Assembly (NCBI RefSeq): GCF_964340395.1 | Contig: NC_135556.1 | Span: 385,001 to 449,000 of the forward strand | Origin: Glandiceps talaboti | Lineage: Eukaryota; Hemichordata; Enteropneusta; Spengelidae | Reading direction: 5' to 3' | DNA: 64,000 bases | Shown: in pieces, positions 25,196 through 37,000 of the stretch | How positions within the stretch are numbered: the first letter of the stretch is position 1 | How the letters are laid out: every line of letters starts with the position of its first letter | Position numbers and translations under genes: made by a program | The notes under the pieces: generated by a model | Told to the model about the DNA's origin: nothing | Seen by the model: the letters and a program-made list of their open reading frames with translations, nothing else | Databases searched by the model: none

Positions 25196-27816
25196 TTATT
25201 CAGTGTTAAACATAGATAAATCTACTTCTAGATCTCTAACTTGGTTACATGACAAACATGAACAAGACTTTTCACATACACTACAGCACAAATGACTTGG
25301 TAGCTCTGTTTCAGGTTTATCAAAATCAAAATAATTTAACAGTTTCCTTAAACAAATATCACTATCGTTTTTACAATATTCTCTCATAGCATCGGACATG
25401 CCCTTTTTGTTAACGGCAATGTCAGTATTATTATAGTACAGTATAGCCTTGGCATTTTTCCCATCTCGTCCTGCTCTTCCAGTTTCTTGAAAGTAACTTT
25501 CCATTGTCCTTGGTACACCAATATGTATGACTTGATAAACACGAGGGCAGTCAAGGCCCATACCAAGAGCTACAGTGGCAAATACAACTCTCAGTGAAGA
25601 TTTTGATGAGCTCAAGGAAGATAGAATTTCAGCTTTCATCATCTCTGTTTGTGGTGCATGGTACTGATTAAATAGTCGAAACTTTGGAATTTCATCACAT
25701 CCAGGTGGTTGGTATTGGTCAGAGCCAAGAATGTGAGAAAATAAAACATAGCCACAGCCACACCATTCTAGTGGAAGGTAGATAAAAGTCAATGGAAAGT
25801 CAAGTTTTTTCTCTTTCAATTCTACTGCTAGTGGCTCTAATATTGAATGATAACTATCTTTCCCCCGTGGAGGTCGTGAAAATTTCTGATAAGTTATGTT
25901 TGGTCTGTTTGGGTTTTCTCGGATTACAGTTGGTTTATTGAGACACAGTGTTGAGACAATGGCCTCTTCATACTTTTTTGTTGCTGTTGCCGTTAAAGCC
26001 ACATGAGGAACATTTGGAAAAAGTGAGGCTAAAACACACAGACGTGAGTAGTCAGGGCGAAAGTCATGACCCCTGAAAGGAAAAAAAAGGGAGATGGTAA
26101 TTTACAATAACACCGAAGCATATGAAACACCTGAGTACAGATGATATACACTTTCACCAGATTGATGATCAAGGATCACATAGTACATGAGAAATTATTC
26201 TACTTAAAATGTTCACATTTACATCTTATGTATAATAGTCTAAAAAAACATTTTAAAAAATACGAGAGCCAGCATCCTTAACAGGTTTCCCTTCAATGAC
26301 AAATTCTTAAAAGTTTGAATACCCATTTCATATCCATATGGCCACTTTAAAGTGACTATTTGGATCACAAATCGATTTTTAATCCTTAAGACAGCTCTAC
26401 TATGTTTTTATACTTTAAAAAACAATGTGCATAAAGATACAAAATGAATACTAAATCATTGTTCCTAATTCAAAGTATTGCAAAACATTAAAAAATGTTC
26501 AAAACATTTGGTATTGTATGTAGAATAACAAACTTTTTAACACTTTTTAGCTTTCTGTAATGTATTGAGTTACAAAGATTTGGTCGACTCTCTTTCACAT
26601 AGCTTTTTTGTGGATGCTGTTTTATGGATTAAAAATCCAAAATAACTATCCATTTCCATTAAATCTACAAGTTTCTTTCAAAATAATTTTTTTAAATCAT
26701 CTCTTTATCTCTGTCTACTATCATGGTAAAAATATTACATTTTAACCTAGAATTTAATGTATTAGTACTTAGGGAAAAAACCCAGCAAATCAAGCTCTTT
26801 ATCAAATAATTTCATAAGCTTAAACTAAAAGATACTAGAGAACTACACAAATTTAATAAAATTGTATGTGTACATATATGTATAAATTATACTATAATGG
26901 CTCTCATTAGAAGCACATTGTAAATGTATCCACCTTATCTACTGATTTTCCAAAATCATTCAGCAAGTAGACAACATTATTAACTCTCCAACACAGTCAT
27001 TGTGTTTTGACAAAGAAAATATGTTTGAGTGGTTTCCATAGCTATGGATTTATTGTTTTCATGCATGAAATAATGCTACTGGTAGTATATAAAAAGAAAA
27101 GAAAATACAATGATAAGTTTTCCATATGACACCATCTATTACATACCAAATTTACATTAAAACATGAAGGTAAATTTAAAAATGGGACACTACTGTGAGA
27201 TACATCATGTATACAATTTCCATCATCTTGTTCTGATGTTTACAGTTATAAATAACAGTAAGCTTAAGGCATCCCCAAGGACTATCAAAAAACATAGTTT
27301 TACTCACCAGTCAACACAGCAATGGGCTTCATTGACAGCAACGGCTACAACTCTTTCTCTGTACGGTTTTAACAGTAGGGCACGACCTTTCTTACTCGAA
27401 ACGATTGCCTCTGAGTGCGCAAATAGTATGTTGGCGTTCCCCTTTTCAATGTCAATAAAGTGGTCTCCCATACACAACTGCACCTCGCCATCATCAGTGA
27501 CATCACAAGTTCTGGCATCTAAGCTACACGCCCGTAAACCACTTTCACGGATCTTATCTATTTGGTCGCGAATCAGAGCATTTAATGGAGAGATGACAAG
27601 AACCATACACCTGCATGGGTCACAGTGTCCGAATTTCTTCATAGAAATAATGTATGGCCATAACTGAAATATAATCGATTTACCATATCCGGTTGGAAGG
27701 ACAACTACATCATTGCCATCGTAAATATTTTTGATCGCATTTATCTGTTGATCTTTTAAAGAAATTGTTGGATCAAATCGTCGGAGAGCCAGTCGTAATG
27801 CTTCATTGAACTCCAT
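25196..27816 (-). CDS. RecQ-like SF2 DNA helicase, two exons
   Basis: Exons (minus) are 27816-27308 and 26072-25196. The junction splits the Trp codon before GHDFRP (donor GTGAGT, acceptor TTTCAG), giving 461 residues from MEFNEALRLALRRFD. The motifs run in order: KDQQINAI; Walker A PTGYGKS (41-47); SPLNALIRDQ; motif II NEAHCCVDWGHDFRPDY (about 162); ALTATATKK; RVVFATVALGMGLDCP; and QETGRAGRDG. A RecQ-type zinc region follows (MREYC…LLNYF…CCSVCEKSC). RQC winged helix and HRDC are absent, so it is shorter than BLM- or RECQ5-type enzymes. The Walker B Asp is replaced by Asn (AAT), which would be expected to impair ATP hydrolysis if real. Short RecQ-like genes of this kind are frequent in invertebrate genomes and some travel with DNA transposons. 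It points toward the DUF6589-like gene; a functional link is inference. A longer upstream frame to 28011 is not used because it lacks the conserved start. Confidence 0.8.
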
Positions 27817-28060
27817 GATGCTTGATATTAACGCAACTTTGCGACTTTTATGTGCCACGCAAGTATCAACCAACAATACATCAGAACTGACTGAAAATTT
27901 GATTTGGTCTATCTGTCGTCTGCTGACAGTGCTGTCAAATTTGGCGCTAAAAAGTGAAATTAACATGATGATGATTAAATTTAAAGTCAATAAAGATAAA
28001 CCTAACAGCACATAGAAAGCTTGATATAATACTCATACAGTAACACACCAAAATACAAAT

Positions 28061-28200
28061 ACAGAATTTACGGCAGGGGGGGGGGGCTGGGGAGAAATTG
28101 GGGGGGGGGGGGCATGAAAAAAATGGGAGGCTTGAAGGGGGGGCCATGAAAATTCTCATGGTTTGAAAGGGGGGGCCGCGAAATATTTTGTCATTGAAAA
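28061..28200. repeat. G-run repeat with terminal ACAGAATTTACGGCA
   Basis: ACAGAATTTACGGCA at 28061 is followed by G runs interleaved with CATGAAAA and TTTGAAAG. Its inverse TGCCGTAAATTCTGT closes a similar block at 30488-30502. The two could be ends of one 2.4-kb element or two solo copies. Confidence 0.55.
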
Positions 28201-28383
28201 AAATTAATATGTTAGAAAATTTAGCATTGCATGAGATAGCACTTGATATCGCCTTTAATATTGAATGTCTACACTTTCATTTATGTATTAAAATGGAAGT
28301 GTGTACGTTTGTATGTACCTATTTAGTGAAGCATAAAAACACTACTCAAGATTAATTTGATACACCCTGAATTACTCTTATAT

Positions 28384-28468
28384 ACTCCAAGTTGTTCACA
28401 CACACACACACACACACTTACACGTACACACATATGTATACATACATACATACATACATACATACATT
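28384..28468. repeat. (CA)n and (CATA)n microsatellite
   Basis: Short CA tract followed by CATA units. Confidence 0.85.
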
Positions 28469-28511
28469 TTAGCACTGTGGAAACAGGTTCAGTGTGTAAT
28501 TACCATCAAGG

Positions 28512-28583
<72 letters not shown>
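28512..28583. repeat. (TA)n tract 1
   Basis: Pure TA dinucleotides abutting the 28584 palindrome. Confidence 0.95.
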
Positions 28584-28589
<6 letters not shown>

Positions 28590-28614
28590 TTGGTAGTACT
28601 GGAACTCTTTCTTG

Positions 28615-28657
28615 GTTGTAACTCGGAGTTTCACGCATAGTGCGATCATCAGACAAC
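28615..28657 (-). ncRNA. Hammerhead ribozyme, minus strand
   Basis: On the minus strand: stem I GUUGU (28657-28653) pairs with ACAAC (28619-28615). The core CUGAUGA is at 28652-28646. Stem II CGCA/UGCG has loop CUA. The core GAAA starts at 28632. A 2-bp stem III has loop UCCGA. The cleavage triplet is GUU, with the predicted cut between 28620 and 28619. All invariant core positions are present. A very short stem III is typical of retroelement hammerheads, which often work as dimers. Confidence 0.65.
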
Positions 28658-28664
28658 TCTGAGA

Positions 28665-28707
28665 GTTGTCTGATGATCGCACTATGCATGAAACTCCGAG
28701 TTACAAC
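28665..28707 (+). ncRNA. Hammerhead ribozyme, plus strand (other palindrome arm)
   Basis: Mirror copy: GUUGU 28665-28669, CUGAUGA 28670-28676, GAAAC 28690-28694, GUU 28700-28702, ACAAC 28703-28707. Stem II is weaker here because base 28688 gives a C-A mismatch, so this copy is likely less active. Confidence 0.55.
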
Positions 28708-28740
28708 CAAGAAAGAGTTCCAGTACTACCAAAACTATCA

Positions 28741-29262
<522 letters not shown>

Positions 29263-29347
29263 AAAAAGTGACCTTTTGGTGAAAATGTAAATACAAAAAC
29301 GTCTGGCCAGATTAATTTAGATAGGTGTTTTATTTCTTTCCTTGACA

Positions 29348-30684
29348 CTATTCTTGAGTTTCACTCTCAGACTCACTAGAGTCTGAAGTGGTGAGGCAAG
29401 ACTTGTCTTTCTTTCTATCTAAAACCAGTGAAATTAAACTATTTCCCTCCTCAGCATCATCAAATGCATCTATCTGTACTAAATATTGTAAAGCATTTAG
29501 ATGTCTGCGTGGTGTTAAGTGTTTTTTCATCAGTGACTTTGCACTAAGTTTGGTAGTTGCCTTCTGGCTGTATATACTCATCTGATCACTGTACAGTGTA
29601 TTGAATACAATTCTGAATTTGCTGTCCCCATCATGAAGTCACAAATGCCCGACACTATAGGTTTAAATATGTATGGTTTTGGAACTGAAAGCATATTGAT
29701 TACATCTAAGTATTCCACAACATTCTGAATTTCTTTGCACTTTCATGAAGTTACAAATGTCTTACATTTACATGTGTATTGGTAATGCATTTGGTGTAGG
29801 AAAGTGAAAGCTATATTTGTCAGACCTCAGTGTGCATAAAATCCTTAGTTTGCTAGCACTTCATGACATCACAAATGTCTGACATTAGATAGTTATTGTG
29901 TTATGAGTATAAATAGATATTTGAATACACTATGTAGGTGATGTGATGTCCTTAGATACTCCCCACAAATGTCCCCACTACAGTTTTTCACAAATCACGC
30001 ATGTGAATGTGTGTTTACTCTGTGTCTGTGTTTCTGTGTATGTATCAGTGAATAACAGTTAAAACCACCACATCAAATGCCTTGGTATTAAGTGATGACT
30101 ACTTATGGTGTCTAGTTGGGAAATAAACAAGATTATACCACATGTGTATGATTACATGTATGGTCAAAATGTTTTATTTTGTTTTGTTTTCTAAAAAACT
30201 TCCTCTACAACTACTAAGTTGTTTGGGCTGAAATAGTAACATAATAGTAGTACCAAAAGAAATATTACAGTTGTGCTACAGTAACAAAAAAAATTGTACT
30301 CTTTTTTAGTTATTGTAGAGGGCAGGATATTGTGCACTTTTTTTCTTCTTTTTTTTTTTTGGGGGGGGGGCATGAAATTTTTATACTTTTGAAAGGGGGG
30401 GGCTGTGAAATTTTGGTCGCAGTGGATGGGGGGGGGCAGGAAAAAAAACAAGTCAGAGATAATTTCTCCCCAGGCCCCCCCCCCCCCTGCCGTAAATTCT
30501 GTCCGGTCCCTTACCGATAGTTGTTTCTCCACATTGTATTCTCGTCATCCACTGTTGATCGTGTCAACTCCAAATAAAAGCTGTGAAGTTGTATGTCAGC
30601 ATTACCAGTTGTTGAGGGGCGGCTAATCGCGCTAGGTCTAGGCCTATCCGTACCGTATCTGTGTGTGGAGTTGGCGGCTGCCAT
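29348..30684 (-). CDS. Unrecognised small protein with acidic Ser/Glu tail, two-exon model
   Basis: Exon 1 is 30684-30515 (MAAANSTHRYGTDRPRPSAI…ENTMWRNNYR), with a strong ATG context (AAGATGG) and a perfect donor CG|GTAAGG. The only phase-compatible frame downstream is 29567-29348, reading QKATTKLSAKSLMKKHLTPR and ending SSESESETQE. Joined, they give 129 residues: an Arg/Pro-rich start, a basic middle and an acidic serine tail, with no membrane segment. The acceptor has a poor pyrimidine tract, so another exon may be missing. I do not recognise the family. The gene is divergent from PYM1 across a 338-bp gap, which argues for a real host gene. Its intron contains a G-run repeat. Confidence 0.45.
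30355..30503. repeat. G-run/C-run repeat
   Basis: G runs with CATGAAAT and TTTGAAAG, then a 14-C run and TGCCGTAAATTCTGT. It is related to 28061-28200 and weakly to 13223-13330. Confidence 0.6.
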
Positions 30685-31022
30685 CTTGCTTTTAGGACTT
30701 CTGACTTTCAGCGAATCAGCTTGCTTCCCCTGTTTCGAACACCAATCTCGCAACCTGATTCGCTCGTCGAAATGGATTTGGAGAGAGGTCTTAAGCGGCG
30801 ACAGTAGGGAGCCCTCCACGACGCTCTCAGGAGAGGGAAACGCTAGGTGTTGATCACCAGTCACATGCGCATGCGTTACTGGCAACTCTCATTTCTCTCT
30901 CTGATCATGTCTGTAAACCTGACAACGCGCGTATACTGCCTCTATTCCTCTTGATCGACCTTAAAGGGATTCCCTTCTGCACGTGACCCTTTCGCGAGAA
31001 TTACGCGAGAAAAACATGAACT
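30685..31022. promoter_or_regulatory. Bidirectional promoter of the small gene and PYM1
   Basis: 338 bp separate the two start codons. The segment is GC-richer than its surroundings and has CACGTGAC at 30980-30987 (E-box/USF type) and TCGCGAGA at 30992-30999, with a second CGCGAGA at 31004-31010. Such motifs are typical of TATA-less housekeeping promoters. Assignment is by motif and gene layout only. Confidence 0.5.
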
Positions 31023-34000
31023 ATGGCTGCGTCGAGTGACCCAAGCAACATTGTACGAGACGATTCAGGTGAGTTTGACCTGTTGAAATCACAGGCACTT
31101 GATCCGATATCTATGAAAATATTATTAAAAGGGAATAATGCACACCTATTGTGTCATTGTCTATCTTTGAATGTAACAGAAGAGCAGAAATCTTGAGTAT
31201 ACATGTATACTATCCTATCTACTACAGTAGTATAGTAGTAGTAGTTACTGCTAGTACTACAGTACCGGTACAACGGGCCGGGTACTACTGCTAGTCCTGC
31301 GCTTACAGACGATGCTCGGGTCAAGATTACTAACACAACCCTCAACACAAGAACGAGGGACGACGTACTCCGTATGCAATCAGGACTACTGATCGTACTG
31401 TTCGTAGTACTACTACTAGTAGTTGATAGGATTGTACATACTCATGATAATGCACGAGTCAATGTCAACCCCCACCCCCACCCCCACCTCGGGGCATAGT
31501 GGGGGATTTGGAAATTAGTCTTATAAAATTTGTCAAATGCCCCACCCCCTGGGGCAAGACATTCTGGAAAATCCCCACCTAAAACAAGTAAAACTCCCAA
31601 CATTTCCCCCACCAATGGGTGGAGCATTCAAAAATTCTGACTGACACACAACCACTCTTTTATGTCTGTGAAGATGACTAGGGAGGTCAATGTGAGGCAA
31701 TTGCCCCACCTCCTCGGGCATTGTTTCATGGCAAACACGGTCTAATCCCCCACATTTGTCCCGTATCGATATATATCTGGTTCTGGTCAGCACACCCGTG
31801 CCCTGAACACCCTCGTGTCGATCCTTTTTTTTTTTTTTTTTTGATAATTTTTGCTTACCTGTCCCATATTTATTCCTGATATCAGGAGAACAAGCAGCTG
31901 AAATCTACCCTACATGCCAAGACTGCTTAAATACAAAGCCTAAACTGCTTCGAAGAAAAAGGAAGTTTTTCAAGAGATATAAATATGATAGAACAGAGTA
32001 TGTAAAGTGTCAAAAAATGTGTATTTACTTATGTGGCCTAATATGCTCTTCTGTTCTGTACATTCACAGATAGACAATAACTTCAATAAGTGACACAATA
32101 GGGTGTACATTATTCTCTTTTATTCGTATTTTCATAGATATCGGTTCAACTTCAAGTGCCTGCATGTGGTTGAAATTACTGTTGAAGTTACTCAATAACT
32201 GTCTTTATAAAGTCAGTTTTTATTGTATCTAATCGAACTTAAGCATGTTAAGGAGGGACTTTGCAACAAGTTTGAATGCACAAGATTTGATTCGGTATTT
32301 GAGAACAATGCAGTCAAATTGAAGGATTAAAACCTGATGACATGGGAAACGCTTATTCACTTTGCATGCTGCAGGCCATTAAAAATTAGTGTTCAAAATA
32401 AAGCTTCAGCAGCCATTCATTCCAATGATTGAACGGAATAGTCAGGGCACCCTCAAAGTGAATAATGATGTGCAGTTCAAAGAACTAGTGAGAACAGGTG
32501 ACTGGCAAGTGTCATCAGCATTCAAATGTACCGTGCCACTGTACGAAATATTACCCGGCATACATGCTGATTTATTCGCTTGTGGGGCCAATAGCATTCG
32601 AATATGGGAATGTATGCGCACTATAGTTAGTTGCTCCAAAACATGCATACAAACGAACATAGCTTTTGCCTGATCACTTCACTTATCTACCAGTGGTAGG
32701 AAGGTCAACACGCCCTGCGCCATAGTCACATTCAACTGACAAATGGCCCATTAAAATTTGCTTTCCTGACACCTAGAGCGCATTGTGGCTGCTTGAAGGG
32801 TTTTTAGCGTAGCTGTCAGCGAAAGCTGAAAGCGTAGCTTTAGGTATAGATTGTATAGAGTATAGAGTGTATAGGTGAATCATAGGTGTCCGTCAAACTT
32901 TTATATTTTCACTATCTTCTCTGAAAGTAACAGCCAGAATACTTCGATATTTGGTGTGCATGTTCCCTGGGGAGGCTATTCAGATTTGTTCATGCCAAGT
33001 TGATCTGTGCCATTTTCAATTTTTTATGATTTTTTTTCCAAAAATGACATTTTTATCAACTCCTCATAAACTTCAAGTCAGATTGCTTCGATATCTGGTG
33101 TTACAGTTCTTAGTAATTATAGGGCCGACTGTATCCCGTTTAACGTTTATGTCAACCCGGAAGTACATAGACACGAAAATAGGCGAAGTGACTTTTACAT
33201 GTAATTAGTAACAAAATTTTGCTGTAACTGCTGATAACCTTCAAATTTATTTATTTTTATGTTGTAAATACATTCTAATATGCACTAAGGACAACACTGT
33301 AAAGACTTGCAATTAAGACAAACTACTCACAGAAAGCAATAAAAAAAGAGAAGAAGCTCCAAAACATAAACAAGAGAATAAAATTACAGTAAGGAGTTGA
33401 TGATGCACAAACAACTACAAAGAAATAGACAGTTCAATTACAACACAGGGTTTGAAATAAATATGGGGTTTGGAAAAGTGAATTAGAAGTAGAGCAAAAA
33501 CTAAGAGAGATGAAGAGCCTAAGTGAACAAGCGAAAGCACTTAAAGATAGGACCACCACATTTTTTGCAGGACTACTACAATGTACGTTATCAATTTTAC
33601 TAGTCCTGTGGGATAGTGACTTTTTTACTCCAGTGTCAAACCCTGAATTGGCTGAGAATGACTCTCTTTCGGGTACTTGGGATTGTCGCCGTACGGAAAC
33701 TAAGATGGCGATTAATACATTTCTTCCCTATATATATCTACTACAACTAGTACAAGTTGAATGTTGTTGACTTGGTAAATTTGTTAGAAAATTGAAATTG
33801 AAATTGCCTCGAAATTATTTTAGATCCCTAGTTTATTTCATTCATCATTAAAATTTTCCAGGGTTAAAGTTGTAAGACACTGGAATTATTTATAGCCAAC
33901 CTCAAAATCCTCTCTTTTTTTTCTTTTTCTTGTGTGCATTTCCCAGTCATTTTTTTCAGAGATTTTGTGCAATTTTTCATAACAGTAGATTTTTGTTATA

Positions 34001-37000
34001 AAATGGTGACTATGGTATAAAATTACAATACATTACCAACTTCTGTGTAAAATGTGTTTTATAGTGAGACATCATATGAAACCACTAACCACTTTATTGC
34101 ATCGCTAAAACAAAACTGCATGGTGAAGAGCTGAAGAACTGAACCACTTCTACATGTCACCAAAATAAAAAATGAAATAAAAAAAAAAAAACCAGTGGAG
34201 CTATTCTGACCGATAGGTCACTTGTTTTCTTTTTCTTGTGTGCATTTCCCAGTCATTTTTTTCAGAGATTTTGTGCAATTTTTCATAACAGTAGATTTTT
34301 GTTATAAAATGGTGACTATGGTATAAAAGTACAATACATTACCAACTTCTGTGTAAAATGTGTTTATAGTGAGACATCATTTGAAACCACTAATCACTTT
34401 ATTGCATCGCTAAAACAAAACTGCATAGTGAAGAGCTGCAGAACTGAACCACTTCTACTGTCACCAAAATAAAAAATAAAATTTTAAAAAAAACAGCGGA
34501 GCTATTCTGACCGATAGGTCGCTTGTTATATATAGTTGTGTCAGTATGCCAATACAAAAAGTTAAACAGATTTCGAGGTCCGGTTTTCGAGTTCGAGGTA
34601 CATATGAAGCAAACATTGAGTAAGCCCAACTCATGTCAGCTGTTTACATGTGCTTCATACATGTACTTCAGCATGTCACTTTATGCACTTTGTCTAATTT
34701 GAATACTTATATCCCGTTTTAAGTCTCCCCAATGATATTAGAATACATCGTCTAGGCGTAATCTTTTACCAAGTGTAGCAAAACCATTCTCGCCAATAAG
34801 AAAATGTCATATGTCATCGAGGTAATAATAACGTACTCTGATTCATGTATCTCTACAACTTATGATTGCCTCACTTTGACCAGAATAGTGAGGCTTTAGT
34901 GTATGAATATAACATAATAGTGAGGCTTTAATATCATTGATGTAGATAATAGCCGATTACCATTCACAATGCCCGGCTATAACAGCTTTGTGACCAGCTA
35001 TCAATTTAGGAAAATACTCAACCCTGACGATCATTGAAAAAATTCTAAGGTTGGAAAATTAAATATGAGTTGCACAGAAGTTCTAAGTTATAGTTACTAA
35101 ATAGAACCAACGTGTAAAATAAGAAATTAATTCATAACTTTTTTTGAAAACATTTGATGATTATGCAGTAAGGCAAGAATCCACGCCATGCTTTCGCTGA
35201 AGTTAACCCTTGAACTAGTTTCATATGGACGTCGAACCACAAGGAAAAGGACAAATAATCAATTTTGTTCTCACGATTTTCCGGATTTCTGATATTATTT
35301 TCTGTATATTTCAAATAAAGTTTTAAACACTGTTTCCTCTCACTGTTTTTTTTCATTCTATTTCCTACCTGGTATCACTTACTAACTGTCTTATCTGAGT
35401 TTATCAGCTTTGCATTAAGTAGTAGCTTGCTAGAACAAGCTCAGTATTTTATTCTCATGCATACTGTTATTTTATTCTCAAATTAAAAAGCCAAAGTATT
35501 TGAAGAAATACTTGTGAAGACAGTTTTGACAAGATTGAAAACCAAAAATGTCTCTCACGTAGACAAAACAATGTGTCATTCAGTAGGATTGACGTATTAA
35601 AAAGCCGACGTTGTCCAAGAAATGCTTGCATGATATATATTCATGATTGCAAACCAAAAATGTCTATCATGAAAAATGTAGCATGGATGATATATTTAAA
35701 AGCCGACATATTCGAAGAAATACTTGCATGATAGATATTCCCGATTGAAAAACAAAAATGTCCCCAAAATGTAACCGTGCAACATGATCAACATTTTCGG
35801 AAATTTGGTTTACATGATAGACACTTTTGGTTTTTAGCACAACTGAACTGAGGTTCAGCAGCACTCGGCATCTGTGTGTGTGTGTGTAAACAACTTAAAG
35901 TGAAAAACCGCTGAACCGATTGCCATGATATTTGGTGGGTCCATTACCCAGGGTTCGACATACACGCTGGCCCGCTATCCCAAGTCTAGTAACTTTCTGT
36001 AAGGACCAGTAAAAGTTACTAAAATACTCATTGCAGGTAATCCGACGGGATAGTGACTTTTTGATTGGTATATTAGGGAGCTCAGAATTCAAAACACTGA
36101 CTATATGAATTCACAGTCATAGTAAAATTTGTTTGATTTTTAATTTGCTATTTTGACCAACTCCGGTTGTCTATTCGCGATAAAATTACGATTAGTTTGG
36201 AAACGGGGTAGATTTTCTATGATTTCGTGTATAAAAGCTTACGTTGTGTAGTTTTCAAAAAGCATGCCCGATGGGAAAGTCGCCCAACAGGCGATCTTGC
36301 GCCATTCCTGTACTACGTGGCACTTGATTCTGGAGGGGTGTCTCTTGAAAAAGGGAATAGCGAAGGATGAGCCAATCAAGTGAGACCTTTCAAATGTAGC
36401 TAATATTGTAGCCAATGGAATTAGTTGTACGATGATATGTGTATAATACGGGTAAAGCTGACATCTACACTGTAACAAGTAAGGTTGAAATCTTTGTTGC
36501 ATGATTTCGTATTTATGTACGGAAGCATAGTCTTGCTAAACAGTAATTTTTAGATCAGTTAGTATTTAAACTACGTTTCTGAGTTATTTATTCGGTAGGT
36601 TATTGACGAGCTCCCTTTATAAAAACGCTGTACAAATTGGACGTCAGCGTTCGTCCGGTCGCGTTCAACGGAACTGACTAAGTGAAGCTCAATCATAACA
36701 ATGGTGGCTGTCAAAATCGAAGACGCAATTTGAGAGTGTTGTTATTTCAATGAGTTTATTCAGCAAGAAAACAATGTGTTCTATGTTTTTGTACTTCTTA
36801 CATGATGTGATGATCGTAATTTTTACCGGTACAACTGACAATGTACAGCCTACAATGAAACCATAGTAGTAGTACTGCTAACTTAGCTAGTAACAGTGAC
36901 ACGATTCCGTGTTCCGAGGTCGTGTTTTGGGGGACATTTCTAAATACACAAAACTAGTTATCGAATGTGTAGTGGATATTGGTATTCAGTTTGAAAAATT

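Larger units (their letters stand above)
28584..28738. mobile_element. 155-bp palindrome, probable head-to-head Penelope-type ends
   Basis: Two 77-bp arms around a single central base (28661) with only one mismatch (28634 versus 28688). The arms carry GGTAGTACTGGAACTC, AGAGTTGTCTGATGATCGCA and AACTCCGAGTTACAACC. Each arm contains a hammerhead ribozyme core, and (TA)n lies alongside. Hammerheads in element ends are an established mark of Penelope-like retroelements. No reverse transcriptase is present nearby, so the family is inferred. Confidence 0.6.

Noticed and set aside
15000-28060. Terminal inverted repeats around the DUF6589/helicase pair
   Set aside because: I compared the sequence upstream of 15385 with that downstream of 27816 and found no convincing inverse match, so a single enclosing transposon is not claimed as a feature.
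31892-31998. Exon-like segment ([17 protein letters not shown]…) after ATATCAG, in phase with PYM1 exon 1
   Set aside because: It ends in phase 2 whereas PYM1 exon 2 needs phase 1, so inclusion would shift the PYM1 frame. The direct join to 54781 gives the conserved protein. It might be an alternative exon but has no recognisable homology.
32389-32673. 94-residue plus-strand frame in PYM1 intron 1
   Set aside because: Reads like a possible protein but has no recognisable family and no splice context; left unannotated.
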